From: Bacteroidales bacterium
GTDB taxonomy: Bacteria; Bacteroidota; Bacteroidia; Bacteroidales; UBA932
Reading direction: 5' to 3'
NCBI GenBank assembly: GCA_023667095.1
Contig: JAMPAT010000011.1
Coordinates: 28,297-92,296, forward strand
DNA length: 64,000 nt
Shown here: positions 18,788 through 28,695 of the stretch, piece by piece
Position numbering within the stretch: position 1 is the stretch's first letter
Layout of the letters: each line of letters starts with the position of its first letter
Notes under the pieces: generated by a model
The model's input: the letters and a program-made list of their open reading frames with translations, nothing else
What the model was told of the DNA's origin: nothing
Databases searched by the model: none
Made by a program: the position numbers and the translations under genes

Positions 18788-19846
18788 ATGAAAAAGACAA
18801 TATATACATTTTCAATTGCTGCAGCTATTCTTGTCAGCTGTACGAAGGAGGAGGCCCTTGTAATCCAGAAGGTCCCTTCACCTGGGGATGAACTGTTTGA
18901 CGAGCAGTACTACCAGAATCTGCGCGACTGGAAGAACAGCGACCATATCCGCACATACGTATATTATGCAGCCTGGGCACCGCTTGAGGGAGCATCAAGC
19001 ATGTACAAGGAGCCTACAACAATGGCCGAGAGGTTTATAGGGCTTCCGGACAGCCTTGATATAGTCAATCTCTGGATGGGAATCCCTTCAGCTGACCCTG
19101 CAGATGAATACGAGTATTCTCCTGTCGCCGCAGCAGACATGAAATATTGCCAGGAGAAAAAGGGTACACGCTTTGTCATGCACGCTGATGCATCGCACTA
19201 CAGGCATCAGTTTACTGTCAACGGCAAGGACTATGACCTTAGCCAGGACCGAAGCGAAGAGGCAATCTGCGCATACGCTGACTATAATGCCCAGCAGGTT
19301 CTTCATTTCGGCCTTGACGGAATCGACTATGACTTCGAGGGATGGAGTGCAGCAGACATGACAGTGGCAATCAGGCAGAGCGCGAAATATTTCGGGTCTC
19401 AGGCTGAAACTGAGGAAGGCAGGAAGATGCTGAACATCATCGACTATTTCAACGGAGCACCGAGTGAGGATGTAGAGCCGTATGTAAGCTTTATTGTCCG
19501 CCAGGCATACAGCCAGCAGATCGGGAACCGCTATACAGGCCTGGTTCGTCCTTCATGGCTTCCTGCAGAAAAATATATAATCTGCGAGCAGTGGAACCAG
19601 GGAAACAATCGCTTCAACGGTGGATACGTCCCTTACCGTGGCTACAACAACGAGACACTGATGACATATGATGAAAGCGGAAACTATGTCCAGATGGCTT
19701 CACTTGAGGCATACGCACGTTTCTGCAGCGACGGAAATGCCGGAGGCTTCGGAGCATACTACATTGACTCAGACTATTTCTTCAGCAAAGGCCCTTACTG
19801 GAACCTTCGCAGATGTATCCAGATAGGAACACCGTCAATTCATTAA
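18788..19846 (+). CDS. GH18 endo-beta-N-acetylglucosaminidase, surface lipoprotein
   Basis: 352 residues. Lipobox Cys18 is followed by TKEE, a good surface-export signature. The catalytic GH18 motif DGxDxDxE reads LDGIDYDFEGW with Asp180, Asp182 and Glu184. Enzymes of this type (EndoF, BT3987-like) cut the chitobiose core of N-glycans between the two GlcNAc residues and free the glycan from the protein at the cell surface. The gene order susC-susD-GH18-DUF1735 proteins mirrors known N-glycan PULs. The binding domains are encoded as separate proteins here rather than fused. Whether it prefers high-mannose or complex glycans is not visible. Confidence 0.9.
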   Translation: MKKTIYTFSIAAAILVSCTKEEALVIQKVPSPGDELFDEQYYQNLRDWKNSDHIRTYVYYAAWAPLEGASSMYKEPTTMAERFIGLPDSLDIVNLWMGIPSADPADEYEYSPVAAADMKYCQEKKGTRFVMHADASHYRHQFTVNGKDYDLSQDRSEEAICAYADYNAQQVLHFGLDGIDYDFEGWSAADMTVAIRQSAKYFGSQAETEEGRKMLNIIDYFNGAPSEDVEPYVSFIVRQAYSQQIGNRYTGLVRPSWLPAEKYIICEQWNQGNNRFNGGYVPYRGYNNETLMTYDESGNYVQMASLEAYARFCSDGNAGGFGAYYIDSDYFFSKGPYWNLRRCIQIGTPSIH

Positions 19847-19861
19847 TAAACAGGAGATATC

Positions 19862-21076
19862 ATGAATAAATATATCAAAACAGGAATAATGGTTGCGCTT
19901 GCATCGTTTCTTGCAGGATGCACCGAGGGTGACAAGTTCAATCCCGACAGGGAGATTGTCATTATTTCCGGTACCGATGACAGCCCGCTGATCAAGGTGG
20001 ATTCGGATACTTACGGTCTGACTGTCTCTGCTACTGGAAAGGCAAAGGAGGACGTCACTGTCTACCTTAAATATGACAAGTCTGCCGTTGATACCTACAA
20101 TGCTGCCAACAAGACCAATTACCAGGCAGTGCCGGAAAGCGCAATCTCGCTTGACAGCGACCATGTTGTCATCAGCAAGGGACAGGCTTCCTCCGAAATC
20201 AACAACCTGACAATTGTCAACCATGACTTTGTCGAGGAAGGATATATCTATGTGGTTCCCCTTGTCATCAGCGACGTGAAGGGAGGCGGATTCGAGATTC
20301 TCGAGTCGTCACGCTCAATACTTCTCAGGCCGACAAATGAATTCACGTTCAACGCCCTTGACATTGCTACAGCAGATATGTCGAGCAACTATATCTTCCC
20401 GGACGAGAAGGCGATAAGCCTTTCGACCTATACATACGAGATAAAGTTCTATGCATACTCCCTGAAAGATACCGGTACAGATGCAATCTGCCGCCTGTGT
20501 GCATGGGAGGCAAAGGATGAAGGGAAGGCCAATATGCTCCGTTTCGGTGAAAACGGCAATCCAGGACATTCGCTCCAGCTCGTATCTCCTGCCGGCAACA
20601 TCATCTCCAACACATTGTTTGACCCTGGCAGATGGTATATGCTTTCACTCGTATATGACGGAAGCACAATGACAATGTATGTGGATGGAGTGCCTGAGCA
20701 GACCAAGGGAACCGGTGACGGAAGCACAGTCTTCCAGAGGTTTGAAATGGGAATGTCATGGGGAGGATATACAACCCGCCAGCTTTTCAGTGGACGTATT
20801 GCCGAAATGCGCGTTTGGGACCGTGCCCTTTCCGTAAGCGAGATGAAAGAGGGGATATGCAATGTCCCTAAGGATTCCGACGGACTTCTTGCATACTGGA
20901 AATTCAATGAGGGCGAGGGCCATATCTTCCATGATGCAACCGGCAACGGCTATGATATGGACTGGTCAGATACATCAAGGGATGTATCCGAGAACGGTGT
21001 GATGGTTCCATTGGACAAAGGCTCCATTGCTGAGGGCCGTTGGGTATTTGACGAGATTAACAAGTGCAGAAACTAA
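19862..21076 (+). CDS. DUF1735/LamG surface glycan-binding lipoprotein
   Basis: 404 residues, lipobox Cys20 followed by TEGDK (surface signal). Residues about 30-150 form a DUF1735 immunoglobulin-like domain (VYLKYDKSAVDTYNAANKTNY). The C-terminal half is a LamG/concanavalin-like domain (WYMLSLVYDGSTMTMYVDG; FSGRIAEMRVWDRALS). No catalytic residues are evident. The position downstream of the GH18 gene in a SusCD operon points to a surface glycan-binding protein that captures glycoprotein or freed glycan. Confidence 0.88.
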   Translation: MNKYIKTGIMVALASFLAGCTEGDKFNPDREIVIISGTDDSPLIKVDSDTYGLTVSATGKAKEDVTVYLKYDKSAVDTYNAANKTNYQAVPESAISLDSDHVVISKGQASSEINNLTIVNHDFVEEGYIYVVPLVISDVKGGGFEILESSRSILLRPTNEFTFNALDIATADMSSNYIFPDEKAISLSTYTYEIKFYAYSLKDTGTDAICRLCAWEAKDEGKANMLRFGENGNPGHSLQLVSPAGNIISNTLFDPGRWYMLSLVYDGSTMTMYVDGVPEQTKGTGDGSTVFQRFEMGMSWGGYTTRQLFSGRIAEMRVWDRALSVSEMKEGICNVPKDSDGLLAYWKFNEGEGHIFHDATGNGYDMDWSDTSRDVSENGVMVPLDKGSIAEGRWVFDEINKCRN

Positions 21077-21081
21077 ACGTT

Positions 21082-22800
21082 ATGAAGAATACATTGAAAT
21101 ATTTCCTTGTCCTTGCCGTGGCTGCGGTTTCTGCACTTTCGTGCAAGGACGAGCTTATCCCTTCAAAGGATACTTACGCTGACTATAAGGGCGTTGTAGG
21201 GGATTTTGCATATATCGTAGGAGGTACAATGTCTGAATATGATGCGGTAACCGCAGAGATTCAGCACACACCAATAGGTGAAATCGGCACTTTGGAGAAA
21301 AATTTCACTGTGGCCTTGACCAAGGCACAGCCAGAGGATGTTACTGTAACTGTAGATGTAGACAACACATCGCTCACAGGAATAAATTCAGCCTTCCCTG
21401 AAGGCGTACTCAAATTCAATGGCTCGGTGACCATCCCTGCCGGAGAACTCCAGGCTGAGGTCGCGGTTACGGCTGACAATTCGGATTTCCCTAAGCTGGT
21501 GGACCCTCAGTACATGGCTGTATTCCGTATCGCTGATGTGACAGGAGGTGTCAAGGTCAGCACAAATTCCAACAAGGCTGTCCTTTATGCAACAGTGGAG
21601 ACAATTGACCCTGCTGACAATGTAGTCTCGATTGCGGGGAATACGGTTACATTCAATGTTACCAACTATACCGATACTCAGAGGGGCGACAATATCAGCA
21701 CGTCAATTGCCGTGACAGGTACAGACGAGGCGTTCCAGCAGTTTGATGTGACATTTGCGGTGGACAACAGCCTGATTGCTGCCTACAATGAGGAGAACGG
21801 GACTTCGTACGTGGCGGTGCCTGACGGAATCGTCTCCATTGTGAATGCAACCATGGCCAAGGATGCCAAGTCTGCATCAGGAAGTGTCTCAATCAGCAAT
21901 GATGACCGTGCACAGCTTACAGATGCCAACGGCTATCTGGTTCCTGTAAGGATTGACGATGTGGCAGATGCTACGCTCAGCAGCAATTCAGGGGTTGTAT
22001 GGATTGTCATCAAGGTGGTGAATTTCGACACGCCTTCCAATATGTTCTCTGCCCTCTATCTCGGTGACTACAACATGGCTACATGGTATAAGTTCCCTCA
22101 GGGCCTGAGTCTGTCCAACGGATATACATACGTTTTCCATGTCTTTATAGATGAAATTACTGCCCATTCGCGTATCGGCAACTTTGCCGATGCAAACGAG
22201 GGATGGATCAATATGCTCCGTTATGGCGAGAGAGGAAACAACGATACACGCCTTGAATGGTGGGTCGGGCCTGGCAGCTGCAGGAAGAAACTGTATGCAA
22301 AGGCTATCGAGGCCCAGAAATGGTATCAGTATGCACTTGTATATGACAAGAACAGCTACAAGTTCTATCTTGAAGGTGAACTTGTGGACGAGGTTACGCT
22401 TACTGATGATGAGAAGGCCATTCTCCAGGCAGCTCCTCCAGTCTTCCAGGCAATTGAATTCAACTCGTCATGGGTTGCCGGCTACCGTCCAGGCAATGAG
22501 TTCCATGGGCGTTTCTGGAACTTCAGCGTATGGCAGACTGCCCTGGATGCAGATGACATCAGCCAATGCTACAGGGGAATGACTCCAGCCTATCAGAACT
22601 ATATGAACTGGTACGGAGCATATTGGGCATTTGACGATGTCTATGGATATGTTGTTAAGCAGACTGCAGGAAAGACAATGGGGGACATTGATTTCTCAAG
22701 GACCACCCGTGTGGAGGATGAAGGACGCGGAACATACGAGGATGCCGATGTCAGCCAGTATATACAGTGGAAGACGGATGAATTCAACAGGTTTGAATAG
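21082..22800 (+). CDS. double DUF1735/LamG surface glycan-binding lipoprotein
   Basis: 572 residues from the ATG at 21082. An upstream in-frame start at 21064 would overlap the previous gene and push the signal inward. Lipobox Cys21 followed by KDE, a canonical surface-export signal. Two DUF1735-like repeats (about 25-175 and 185-325; the second has AYNEENGTSYVAVPDG), then a LamG-like domain (WYQYALVYDKNSYKFYLEG; GRFWNFSVWQTALDADD). It is an enlarged paralogue of the preceding protein and ends the operon. Its presumed role is glycan binding next to SusCD and the GH18 enzyme. Confidence 0.87.
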   Translation: MKNTLKYFLVLAVAAVSALSCKDELIPSKDTYADYKGVVGDFAYIVGGTMSEYDAVTAEIQHTPIGEIGTLEKNFTVALTKAQPEDVTVTVDVDNTSLTGINSAFPEGVLKFNGSVTIPAGELQAEVAVTADNSDFPKLVDPQYMAVFRIADVTGGVKVSTNSNKAVLYATVETIDPADNVVSIAGNTVTFNVTNYTDTQRGDNISTSIAVTGTDEAFQQFDVTFAVDNSLIAAYNEENGTSYVAVPDGIVSIVNATMAKDAKSASGSVSISNDDRAQLTDANGYLVPVRIDDVADATLSSNSGVVWIVIKVVNFDTPSNMFSALYLGDYNMATWYKFPQGLSLSNGYTYVFHVFIDEITAHSRIGNFADANEGWINMLRYGERGNNDTRLEWWVGPGSCRKKLYAKAIEAQKWYQYALVYDKNSYKFYLEGELVDEVTLTDDEKAILQAAPPVFQAIEFNSSWVAGYRPGNEFHGRFWNFSVWQTALDADDISQCYRGMTPAYQNYMNWYGAYWAFDDVYGYVVKQTAGKTMGDIDFSRTTRVEDEGRGTYEDADVSQYIQWKTDEFNRFE

Positions 22801-22846
22801 CGGCTTTTGCCTCTGATGTATGACATCGGACGGTAAATATGGAGAG

Positions 22847-22884
22847 GAGACCGATGCAGAAACATTGTACCGGTCTCTTTTTTT
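22847..22884 (+). terminator. intrinsic terminator ending the PUL 1 susC operon
   Basis: GAGACCG (22847-22853) pairs with CGGTCTC (22871-22877), followed by seven Ts. It lies 46 nt after the last surface protein gene and before the regulator gene. Confidence 0.85.
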
Positions 22885-23012
22885 GTTAAATTTGTCTTGT
22901 TTTTGACGGTATCCAGGCCTGGCAGAGATGGCTTTGGATTACATTGAGACAGCAATTGCAAGGATTACAGCAGTTTCCGTGGCAATTCTGCCGGAAATGG
23001 AAAAGATGCGTT

Positions 23013-24047
23013 ATGACAAAGGGTGCAAAGAATGTTACTATAAAGGATATTGCGGCTGAAGCCGGAGTATCAATTGCCTTGGTCTCTTTTGTTATGAACA
23101 ACAGGACGGAGGCGGACGGCAAGAGAAAGTACCGTGTGAGCGAGACTACAAGGGACAAGATACTTGAAGTAGCAAGGAGGCTTGAATATCAGCCTAATCC
23201 TGCTGCCAGGACATTGAGAAAAGGAAAGTCGAAGGTCATAGGGGCCGTGTTTTCCGATATATCGAATGTGTTCTATGGCGAGATTGCAAGGGAGATGGAG
23301 GAACTTGCCTTCAGACATGGCTATACAGTCCTGATAGGAAGTACAGATGAATCTCCGGAAAAGCTGGACAATATCGTCCGCTCTTTCATTGACAAGGGGG
23401 TGGACGGTTTCATTGTTGTCCCGTGTGAGGGTTCGGAAAAAAGCATATTGCATATCCTTAGAAGCAATATACCGCTTGTGTTCCTTGACAGGAAGAACAT
23501 GGATTTTCCTGCGCCAAAGGTTGTTCTTAACAATGTAGATGCGATGCGTAACGCTGTCATGCTCCTTGAGGAGAAGGGGGCACGCAACATAGAGATGCTT
23601 TCATTTACCATGAGGGTGTCGAGCATCATGGAACGTGAGGACGGTTTTGTCTCCAGGATGCGCGAACTCGGGGCGGATGACAGGGATATACGCATCCATA
23701 GGATACCTTTCCACAATCAGATGGACCTTGTCCGCAAGGTCATAGCCGACATTTGTACGCGGGATGTTGACGGGCTTGTGTTTGCAACCAACTATCTTGC
23801 AATCTCCAGCATCAAGGTACTCAATGCAATGGGGGTAAGGCTGCAGGAGGATATCAAGGTCATCGGATTCGACAATTCAGATGTATATGAACTTTTTAAC
23901 CCTCCTATACCGTATGTGCGCCAGCCTATACCGTCAATGTGCCGCATTTCCATGGACTACATCTTCAGGCTTATAGAGGGGGAGATGCCCCAGGAGAGCA
24001 AAATCATGACACTTGACAGCGAGACGGTGCTTTCACCGGCCTTTTGA
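23013..24047 (+). CDS. LacI-family transcriptional regulator
   Basis: 344 residues from the ATG at 23013. The frame is open upstream, but that stretch lies in the intergenic space and lacks family similarity. The helix-turn-helix is typical of LacI (NVTIKDIAAEAGVSIALVSFVMNN, residues about 6-29), with the hinge in YQPNPAARTLRKGKS. A periplasmic-binding-protein-like sugar sensor follows (VIGAVFSDISNVFYGEI; DGFIVVPCEG; VIGFDNSDVYELFNPP). It is the only regulator next to PUL 1, which lacks an HTCS or sigma pair, so it probably controls the susC and/or GH promoters in response to a freed sugar (inference). Confidence 0.9.
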   Translation: MTKGAKNVTIKDIAAEAGVSIALVSFVMNNRTEADGKRKYRVSETTRDKILEVARRLEYQPNPAARTLRKGKSKVIGAVFSDISNVFYGEIAREMEELAFRHGYTVLIGSTDESPEKLDNIVRSFIDKGVDGFIVVPCEGSEKSILHILRSNIPLVFLDRKNMDFPAPKVVLNNVDAMRNAVMLLEEKGARNIEMLSFTMRVSSIMEREDGFVSRMRELGADDRDIRIHRIPFHNQMDLVRKVIADICTRDVDGLVFATNYLAISSIKVLNAMGVRLQEDIKVIGFDNSDVYELFNPPIPYVRQPIPSMCRISMDYIFRLIEGEMPQESKIMTLDSETVLSPAF

Positions 24048-24082
24048 CCGGACATTTTGTCAGCCATGTTTTTCCGAAGACT

Positions 24083-24113
24083 TTTGTTTTCAATATATTT
24101 CTGACTATATTTG
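24083..24113 (+). promoter_or_regulatory. secA promoter
   Basis: TTTG (24083-24086), 19 nt, TATATTTG (24106-24113): a perfect match to the Bacteroidota consensus. Transcription would start near 24120, so an upstream in-frame start at 24111 cannot be used and the ATG at 24189 is favoured. Confidence 0.8.
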
Positions 24114-24188
24114 CAGGTTGCAACGCTATGGCACGGAAAATGTCAATGTGCGGCGCCTGTTAATTTTATAATGAAATCCAAAACGATT

Positions 24189-27100
24189 ATGTCATTTACA
24201 GATATTTTCAAGAAGCTTTTTGGCTCAAAGGCCGAGCGTGACTACAAGCAGATCAAGCCTATCCTGGACAAGGTACTTGCTGCATATGAGGGGATTGACA
24301 AGCTTTCTGACGATGAGCTGAGGGCCAAGTCAGAGGAACTGAAAGCTGTCATCAGGGAGAGGATCGCTTCTGACGAGGCGAGGATAGCCTCCATAAAGGA
24401 GGAACTGGAGAAGGACCTTCCCCTTGACCAGAAGGAGTCGCTGGCATCCGAATCCGACAAGCTTGTGAAGAAAGTGGACGAAGAGATAGAGGCTGTATTG
24501 AATGAAATTCTTCCTGAGGCGTTTGCCGTGATGAAATCCACTGCAAGGAGATTCAAGGAGAATGAGACCATAACGGTCAATGCGACTGACTTTGACCGCG
24601 ACCTTGCTGCCACAAGGGACTTCGTGGAGATTGACGGGGACAAGGCAATATGGCATAACCGCTGGATGGCAGGCGGTAACGAGATTGTATGGGACATGGT
24701 GCACTATGATGTGCAGCTGATCGGAGGTATCGTCCTTCACCAGGGAAAGATTTCGGAGATGGCGACAGGAGAGGGAAAGACCCTTGTGGCTACCCTTCCC
24801 GTATTTCTCAATGCATTGGCAGGCAAGGGAGTACATGTGGTTACTGTGAATGACTACCTGTCAAAGCGCGACTCGGAGTGGATGGGTCCACTCTATATGT
24901 TCCACGGACTTTCAGTCGACTGCATAGACAAGCACCAGCCGAACAGCGATGCCCGCAAGAAGGCATACGCCTGCAATATCACTTTTGGAACCAACAATGA
25001 ATTCGGCTTCGACTATCTGCGTGACAATATGGCGGTGTCGCAGAATGACCTTGTGCAGCGCAAGCATCATTTTGCCATTGTCGATGAGGTTGACTCAGTG
25101 CTGATTGACGATGCACGTACACCTCTCATCATATCCGGACCAGTCCCAAGGGGTGATGACCAGCAGTTCATGGAGTTCAAACCTTATGTGGAGAGACTTG
25201 TAAACAGCCAGAAGGCCTTGATAACAACTACATTGAACGAGGCAAAGAAACTCATTGCCGCGGGTGATGAGAAAGAGGGCGGAAAGCTTCTTCTCCGTGT
25301 CTACAAGGGACTTCCGAAATACAAGCCGCTTATCAAATATCTGAGCGAGCCTGGCATCAAGCAGCTTCTCCAGAAGACAGAGAACTACTATATCCAGGAC
25401 AATGAGCGCGAGATGCCTGTCGTGACTGACCCGCTTTACTTTGTCATAAACGAGAAGCAGCATTCGGTTGACATGACTGACAATGGACATGACCTGCTTT
25501 CCGGTTCATTGGATGACCCTAAGTTCTTCATCCTTCCGGATGTAGGATCTGCCGTGGCTGAAATTGAGAAGAGCGGTCTGTCCGAGGATGAGAAACAGGT
25601 GAAGAAGGATGAGGTCAGGGCTGACTTCGCACTCAAGTCCGAGAGGGTACATACAGTGAACCAGCTCCTCAAGGCATACGCAATGTTTGAGAAGGATGTT
25701 GACTATGTCATCATGGACAACAAGGTGAAGATTGTCGATGAGCAGACAGGACGTATAATGGAGGGCAGACGCTGGAGCGATGGGCTGCACCAGGCTGTGG
25801 AGGCAAAGGAGAGTGTCAAGGTCGAGGCTGCGACACAGACATTTGCAACAATTACCTTGCAGAACTATTTCCGTATGTACCACAAGCTTGCCGGAATGAC
25901 CGGTACAGCAGAGACGGAGGCAGGTGAGTTCTGGTCAATATACAAGCTGGATGTAGTGGTAATCCCTACAAACAGACCGATTGCAAGGATAGACCAGAAT
26001 GACCTTATATACAAGACGAAGAAGGCAAAATATGAGGCTGTAATCAACCGTGTTGTAGAATTGACAGGTGAGGGCCGTCCTGTGCTTGTCGGAACAACGG
26101 ATGTCGAGACATCCGAGCTCCTGAGCAGGATGCTCAAGATGCGTGGAATACAGCATCAGGTCCTCAATGCGAAGCAGCATGCACGCGAGGCCGAGGTCGT
26201 TGCACGTGCCGGCCAGAGCGGTACCGTCACCATTGCCACCAACATGGCAGGCCGTGGTACGGACATCAAGCTGTCGGATGAAGTGAAGAAGGCCGGCGGT
26301 CTTGCAATTATAGGTACAGAGCGTCATGACAGCCGCCGTGTTGACCGTCAGCTGCGTGGACGTGCCGGACGTCAGGGCGACCCTGGAACATCTACGTTCT
26401 ATGTGTCACTTGAGGACAAGCTGATGAGGCTCTTCGGTTCCGAGAGGATTGCCGGAGTTGTGGACAAGCTCGGTATGCAGGACAATGAGGCCCTTGAGGC
26501 TCCTATGCTTTCAAATTCAATAGAGAGGGCACAGAAGAAGGTTGAGGAGAACAACTTCGGTATCCGTAAACGTCTGCTGGAATATGATGACGTGATGAAC
26601 TCCCAGAGGGAAGTAATCTATACAAGAAGGCGCAACGCACTTTCCGGAGAGAGGGTGGAGATTGATGTGATGAACGTAATGCAGGACATGGCCGCAATAA
26701 TGGTCGAGAATGCAAAAGGATATGATTATGAGGCGTTTGCTGAATATGTGATGCGTTCTCTCTCTATTGACCTTGGCTTTGATGAGAAATTCTACCAGAA
26801 GGCAAAGGATGAGGAGATAGTTGACCGTCTCTTCGAAAATATGCTTGAAGTCTACAGACGCCGTATGGACACAATGGCACAGAAGGCATATCCTGTAATC
26901 AAGGAAGTCTACGAGAAGCAGGGGTCACTCTACCAGAACATTGCGATTCCAATTACTGACGGACGCAAGATGCTGACTTTGTCAATCAACCTGAAGAAGG
27001 CATACGAGACCGAGGCCAGGGAGATAGCAAGGGCACTGAGCAAGACGATAACATTGTATCAGATTGATGAGCACTGGAAGGAGCATCTGCGTGACATGGA

Positions 27101-27470
27101 TGACCTCAAGCAGTCAGTACAGAATGCGACTTATGAGCAGAAGGACCCGCTCCTTATCTATAAGTTTGAGAGCTTCAACCTTTTCAAGACTATGCTCGAG
27201 GAGCTCAACAAGGATATCCTGTCTTTCCTCTTCAGGGCGCAGATACCTTTGAGGGATGCTTCACAGCAACGTCCTGCTCCTGCCCAGCCGCCTGTACAGC
27301 GTAAACCGGATATGAGCCAGATGCGTACAAGCCGTACTGACCTGGTGACAAACGGGGGAGAGCAGAAAAGCAATATGCCTGTGCATGTGGACAAGACTGT
27401 AGGGCGAAACGACCCTTGTCCTTGCGGCTCCGGCAAGAAGTACAAGAACTGTCACGGAAAGGAACAATAA
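24189..27470 (+). CDS. secA: SecA preprotein translocase ATPase
   Basis: 1093 residues from [12 protein letters not shown]. All SecA parts are present: the DEAD motor with MATGEGKTL (Walker A) and [16 protein letters not shown] (Walker B), a long insertion typical of Bacteroidota SecA around [15 protein letters not shown]2 with [13 protein letters not shown] and [14 protein letters not shown], the helical scaffold, and a C-terminal zinc-binding SEC-C motif ([15 protein letters not shown]). It drives Sec-dependent export at the inner membrane, including every signal-peptide protein in this window. A single-copy housekeeping gene with its own promoter. Confidence 0.98.
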   Translation: MSFTDIFKKLFGSKAERDYKQIKPILDKVLAAYEGIDKLSDDELRAKSEELKAVIRERIASDEARIASIKEELEKDLPLDQKESLASESDKLVKKVDEEIEAVLNEILPEAFAVMKSTARRFKENETITVNATDFDRDLAATRDFVEIDGDKAIWHNRWMAGGNEIVWDMVHYDVQLIGGIVLHQGKISEMATGEGKTLVATLPVFLNALAGKGVHVVTVNDYLSKRDSEWMGPLYMFHGLSVDCIDKHQPNSDARKKAYACNITFGTNNEFGFDYLRDNMAVSQNDLVQRKHHFAIVDEVDSVLIDDARTPLIISGPVPRGDDQQFMEFKPYVERLVNSQKALITTTLNEAKKLIAAGDEKEGGKLLLRVYKGLPKYKPLIKYLSEPGIKQLLQKTENYYIQDNEREMPVVTDPLYFVINEKQHSVDMTDNGHDLLSGSLDDPKFFILPDVGSAVAEIEKSGLSEDEKQVKKDEVRADFALKSERVHTVNQLLKAYAMFEKDVDYVIMDNKVKIVDEQTGRIMEGRRWSDGLHQAVEAKESVKVEAATQTFATITLQNYFRMYHKLAGMTGTAETEAGEFWSIYKLDVVVIPTNRPIARIDQNDLIYKTKKAKYEAVINRVVELTGEGRPVLVGTTDVETSELLSRMLKMRGIQHQVLNAKQHAREAEVVARAGQSGTVTIATNMAGRGTDIKLSDEVKKAGGLAIIGTERHDSRRVDRQLRGRAGRQGDPGTSTFYVSLEDKLMRLFGSERIAGVVDKLGMQDNEALEAPMLSNSIERAQKKVEENNFGIRKRLLEYDDVMNSQREVIYTRRRNALSGERVEIDVMNVMQDMAAIMVENAKGYDYEAFAEYVMRSLSIDLGFDEKFYQKAKDEEIVDRLFENMLEVYRRRMDTMAQKAYPVIKEVYEKQGSLYQNIAIPITDGRKMLTLSINLKKAYETEAREIARALSKTITLYQIDEHWKEHLRDMDDLKQSVQNATYEQKDPLLIYKFESFNLFKTMLEELNKDILSFLFRAQIPLRDASQQRPAPAQPPVQRKPDMSQMRTSRTDLVTNGGEQKSNMPVHVDKTVGRNDPCPCGSGKKYKNCHGKEQ

Positions 27471-27481
27471 AGGAATATGGC

Positions 27482-27907
27482 ATGGCAAAGATTGACCCGA
27501 ATGTAAATGTAAATACTGTAAGCCGTATTTCGGCAGGAACATATTTCAAGGGTGACATCAGTTCACCATACGATCTCAGGATTGACGGTGAATTCGAGGG
27601 GAACCTGTATTCAAGTGGACGTGTAGTGATAGGGGAGTCTGCAACAGTGAAAGGTGACATCGTCTGCAATGATGTGGACATGTGGGGCAAGTTGACAGGA
27701 AACCTGTATGTAAAGGATACACTTTCGCTGAAAAAGGGATGTTCTGTTGACGGGGGACTGAATGTGCGCAGGCTTTTTGTGGAGATTGGTTCTGAATTCA
27801 ACGGCACATGCAAGATGATAAGCGTTGAGGAGTATGACAAGATTGTTTCAGGAATGGATTTTGTAAGGATTCCGCGCGCAGAAAAGGCTGCAGAGCCAGA
27901 AAAATAG
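27482..27907 (+). CDS. bactofilin-family polymer-forming protein
   Basis: 141 residues, starting at the ATG 12 nt after the secA stop. The central DUF583/bactofilin beta-helix shows periodic glycines and short strands (GTYFKGDISSPYDLRIDGEFEGNLYSSGRVVIGESATVKGDI split over several turns). There is no signal peptide. Bactofilins polymerise into cytoskeletal filaments or patches and often help localise cell-wall enzymes. Likely co-transcribed with secA. The nearby ssrA gene begins 14 nt after the stop. Confidence 0.85.
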   Translation: MAKIDPNVNVNTVSRISAGTYFKGDISSPYDLRIDGEFEGNLYSSGRVVIGESATVKGDIVCNDVDMWGKLTGNLYVKDTLSLKKGCSVDGGLNVRRLFVEIGSEFNGTCKMISVEEYDKIVSGMDFVRIPRAEKAAEPEK

Positions 27908-27920
27908 AAAATGATTCATT

Positions 27921-28317
27921 GGGGATGTTTTGGTTTTGACAGCATCTGACATTGGACAGTAAGCACGCCGGGCGTCGTGGGTTTGCCCGTAAATCTCAGC
28001 TCTCAAACAATTAGTTGGCAACAACAATTATGCACTCGCTGCCTAACCTACCAAGTAGCTTAGCTTAATCGACGGCCGCCAAGGCTGCGGCTGCGACGAG
28101 TATCCCTCCAGGCTTTAGTCCGGTTATGTCTGGAATACGGGGTATCATCCAAACCGGATGCACAGGGGGACTCCTTTAAACCCTGCCAAGATTTAAAGGA
28201 TAAGCTGGAGTTGGCCTGTCTTTCGGCAGCCTCCGGACGAAAACCAAAGAAAGACTAAACGTGTAGAAAGCTGCCTGGTGCGGTGCCTGGACGGCGGTTC
28301 GAGTCCGCCCATCTCCA
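27921..28317 (+). ncRNA. ssrA: transfer-messenger RNA (tmRNA)
   Basis: The tRNA-like ends pair: GGGGATG at 27921-27927 with CATCTCC at 28310-28316 (one G-U). The T-arm GGCGGTTCGAGTCCGCC (28294-28310) is present, and the 5' end has the usual TTTTGGTTTTGACAGC form. The tag frame begins at GGC 28017 and reads G-N-N-N-Y-A-L-A-A, then TAA at 28044-28046. The A-L-A-A end matches known tag degrons; Bacteroides tags usually read GENNYALAA, so Glu-to-Asn at position 2 is a small variation. tmRNA rescues ribosomes stalled on broken mRNA. CCA is not encoded. Confidence 0.93.
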
Positions 28318-28324
28318 CAAGAAT

Positions 28325-28358
28325 CCCGCAGACCTGATGGATGGTCTGCGGGGTTTTT
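28325..28358 (+). terminator. tmRNA terminator
   Basis: CCCGCAGACC (28325-28334) pairs perfectly with GGTCTGCGGG (28343-28352), followed by TTTTT. Confidence 0.92.
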
Positions 28359-28695
28359 GATTTTTTCAGTGGTTCAAATTGTCTCCATATCTGTTGGTTT
28401 ATAGATTGCTATTTCCTTGAGATATCAAGGGAAAGTATATTGGTACCTGATGCTTAAGAAAGCAGCATGCTCAATTCATGCTATCTTCACATAGATAATG
28501 CTATAGGCTTCATTAACAATATAAATGGTAGATCGTTTGAGAATAGCTGGCAATATCCTGCCGGAACGGTATTCATAGAAGGTTTTGCCCTATATAAAGG
28601 CATTACGGCTGTACGGATTCACGTGTGGTGTAGCAGTGTTGGAACGTTAGTGTGATCATTATTTATGACTGAAGCCAAAGCCATGATTGTTGTCA
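28359..28695. other. geneless stretch downstream of ssrA
   Basis: About 340 nt, AT-rich. A 62-codon open frame at 28467-28655 has no recognisable similarity, no promoter-like signal and no conserved features, so I leave it out. No repeat of the ssrA 3' end (an attachment site sign) was found in the window. Confidence 0.5.

Noticed and set aside
28467..28655. 62-codon frame after ssrA
   Set aside because: No family resemblance, no promoter-like signal and no operon partner; open by chance.
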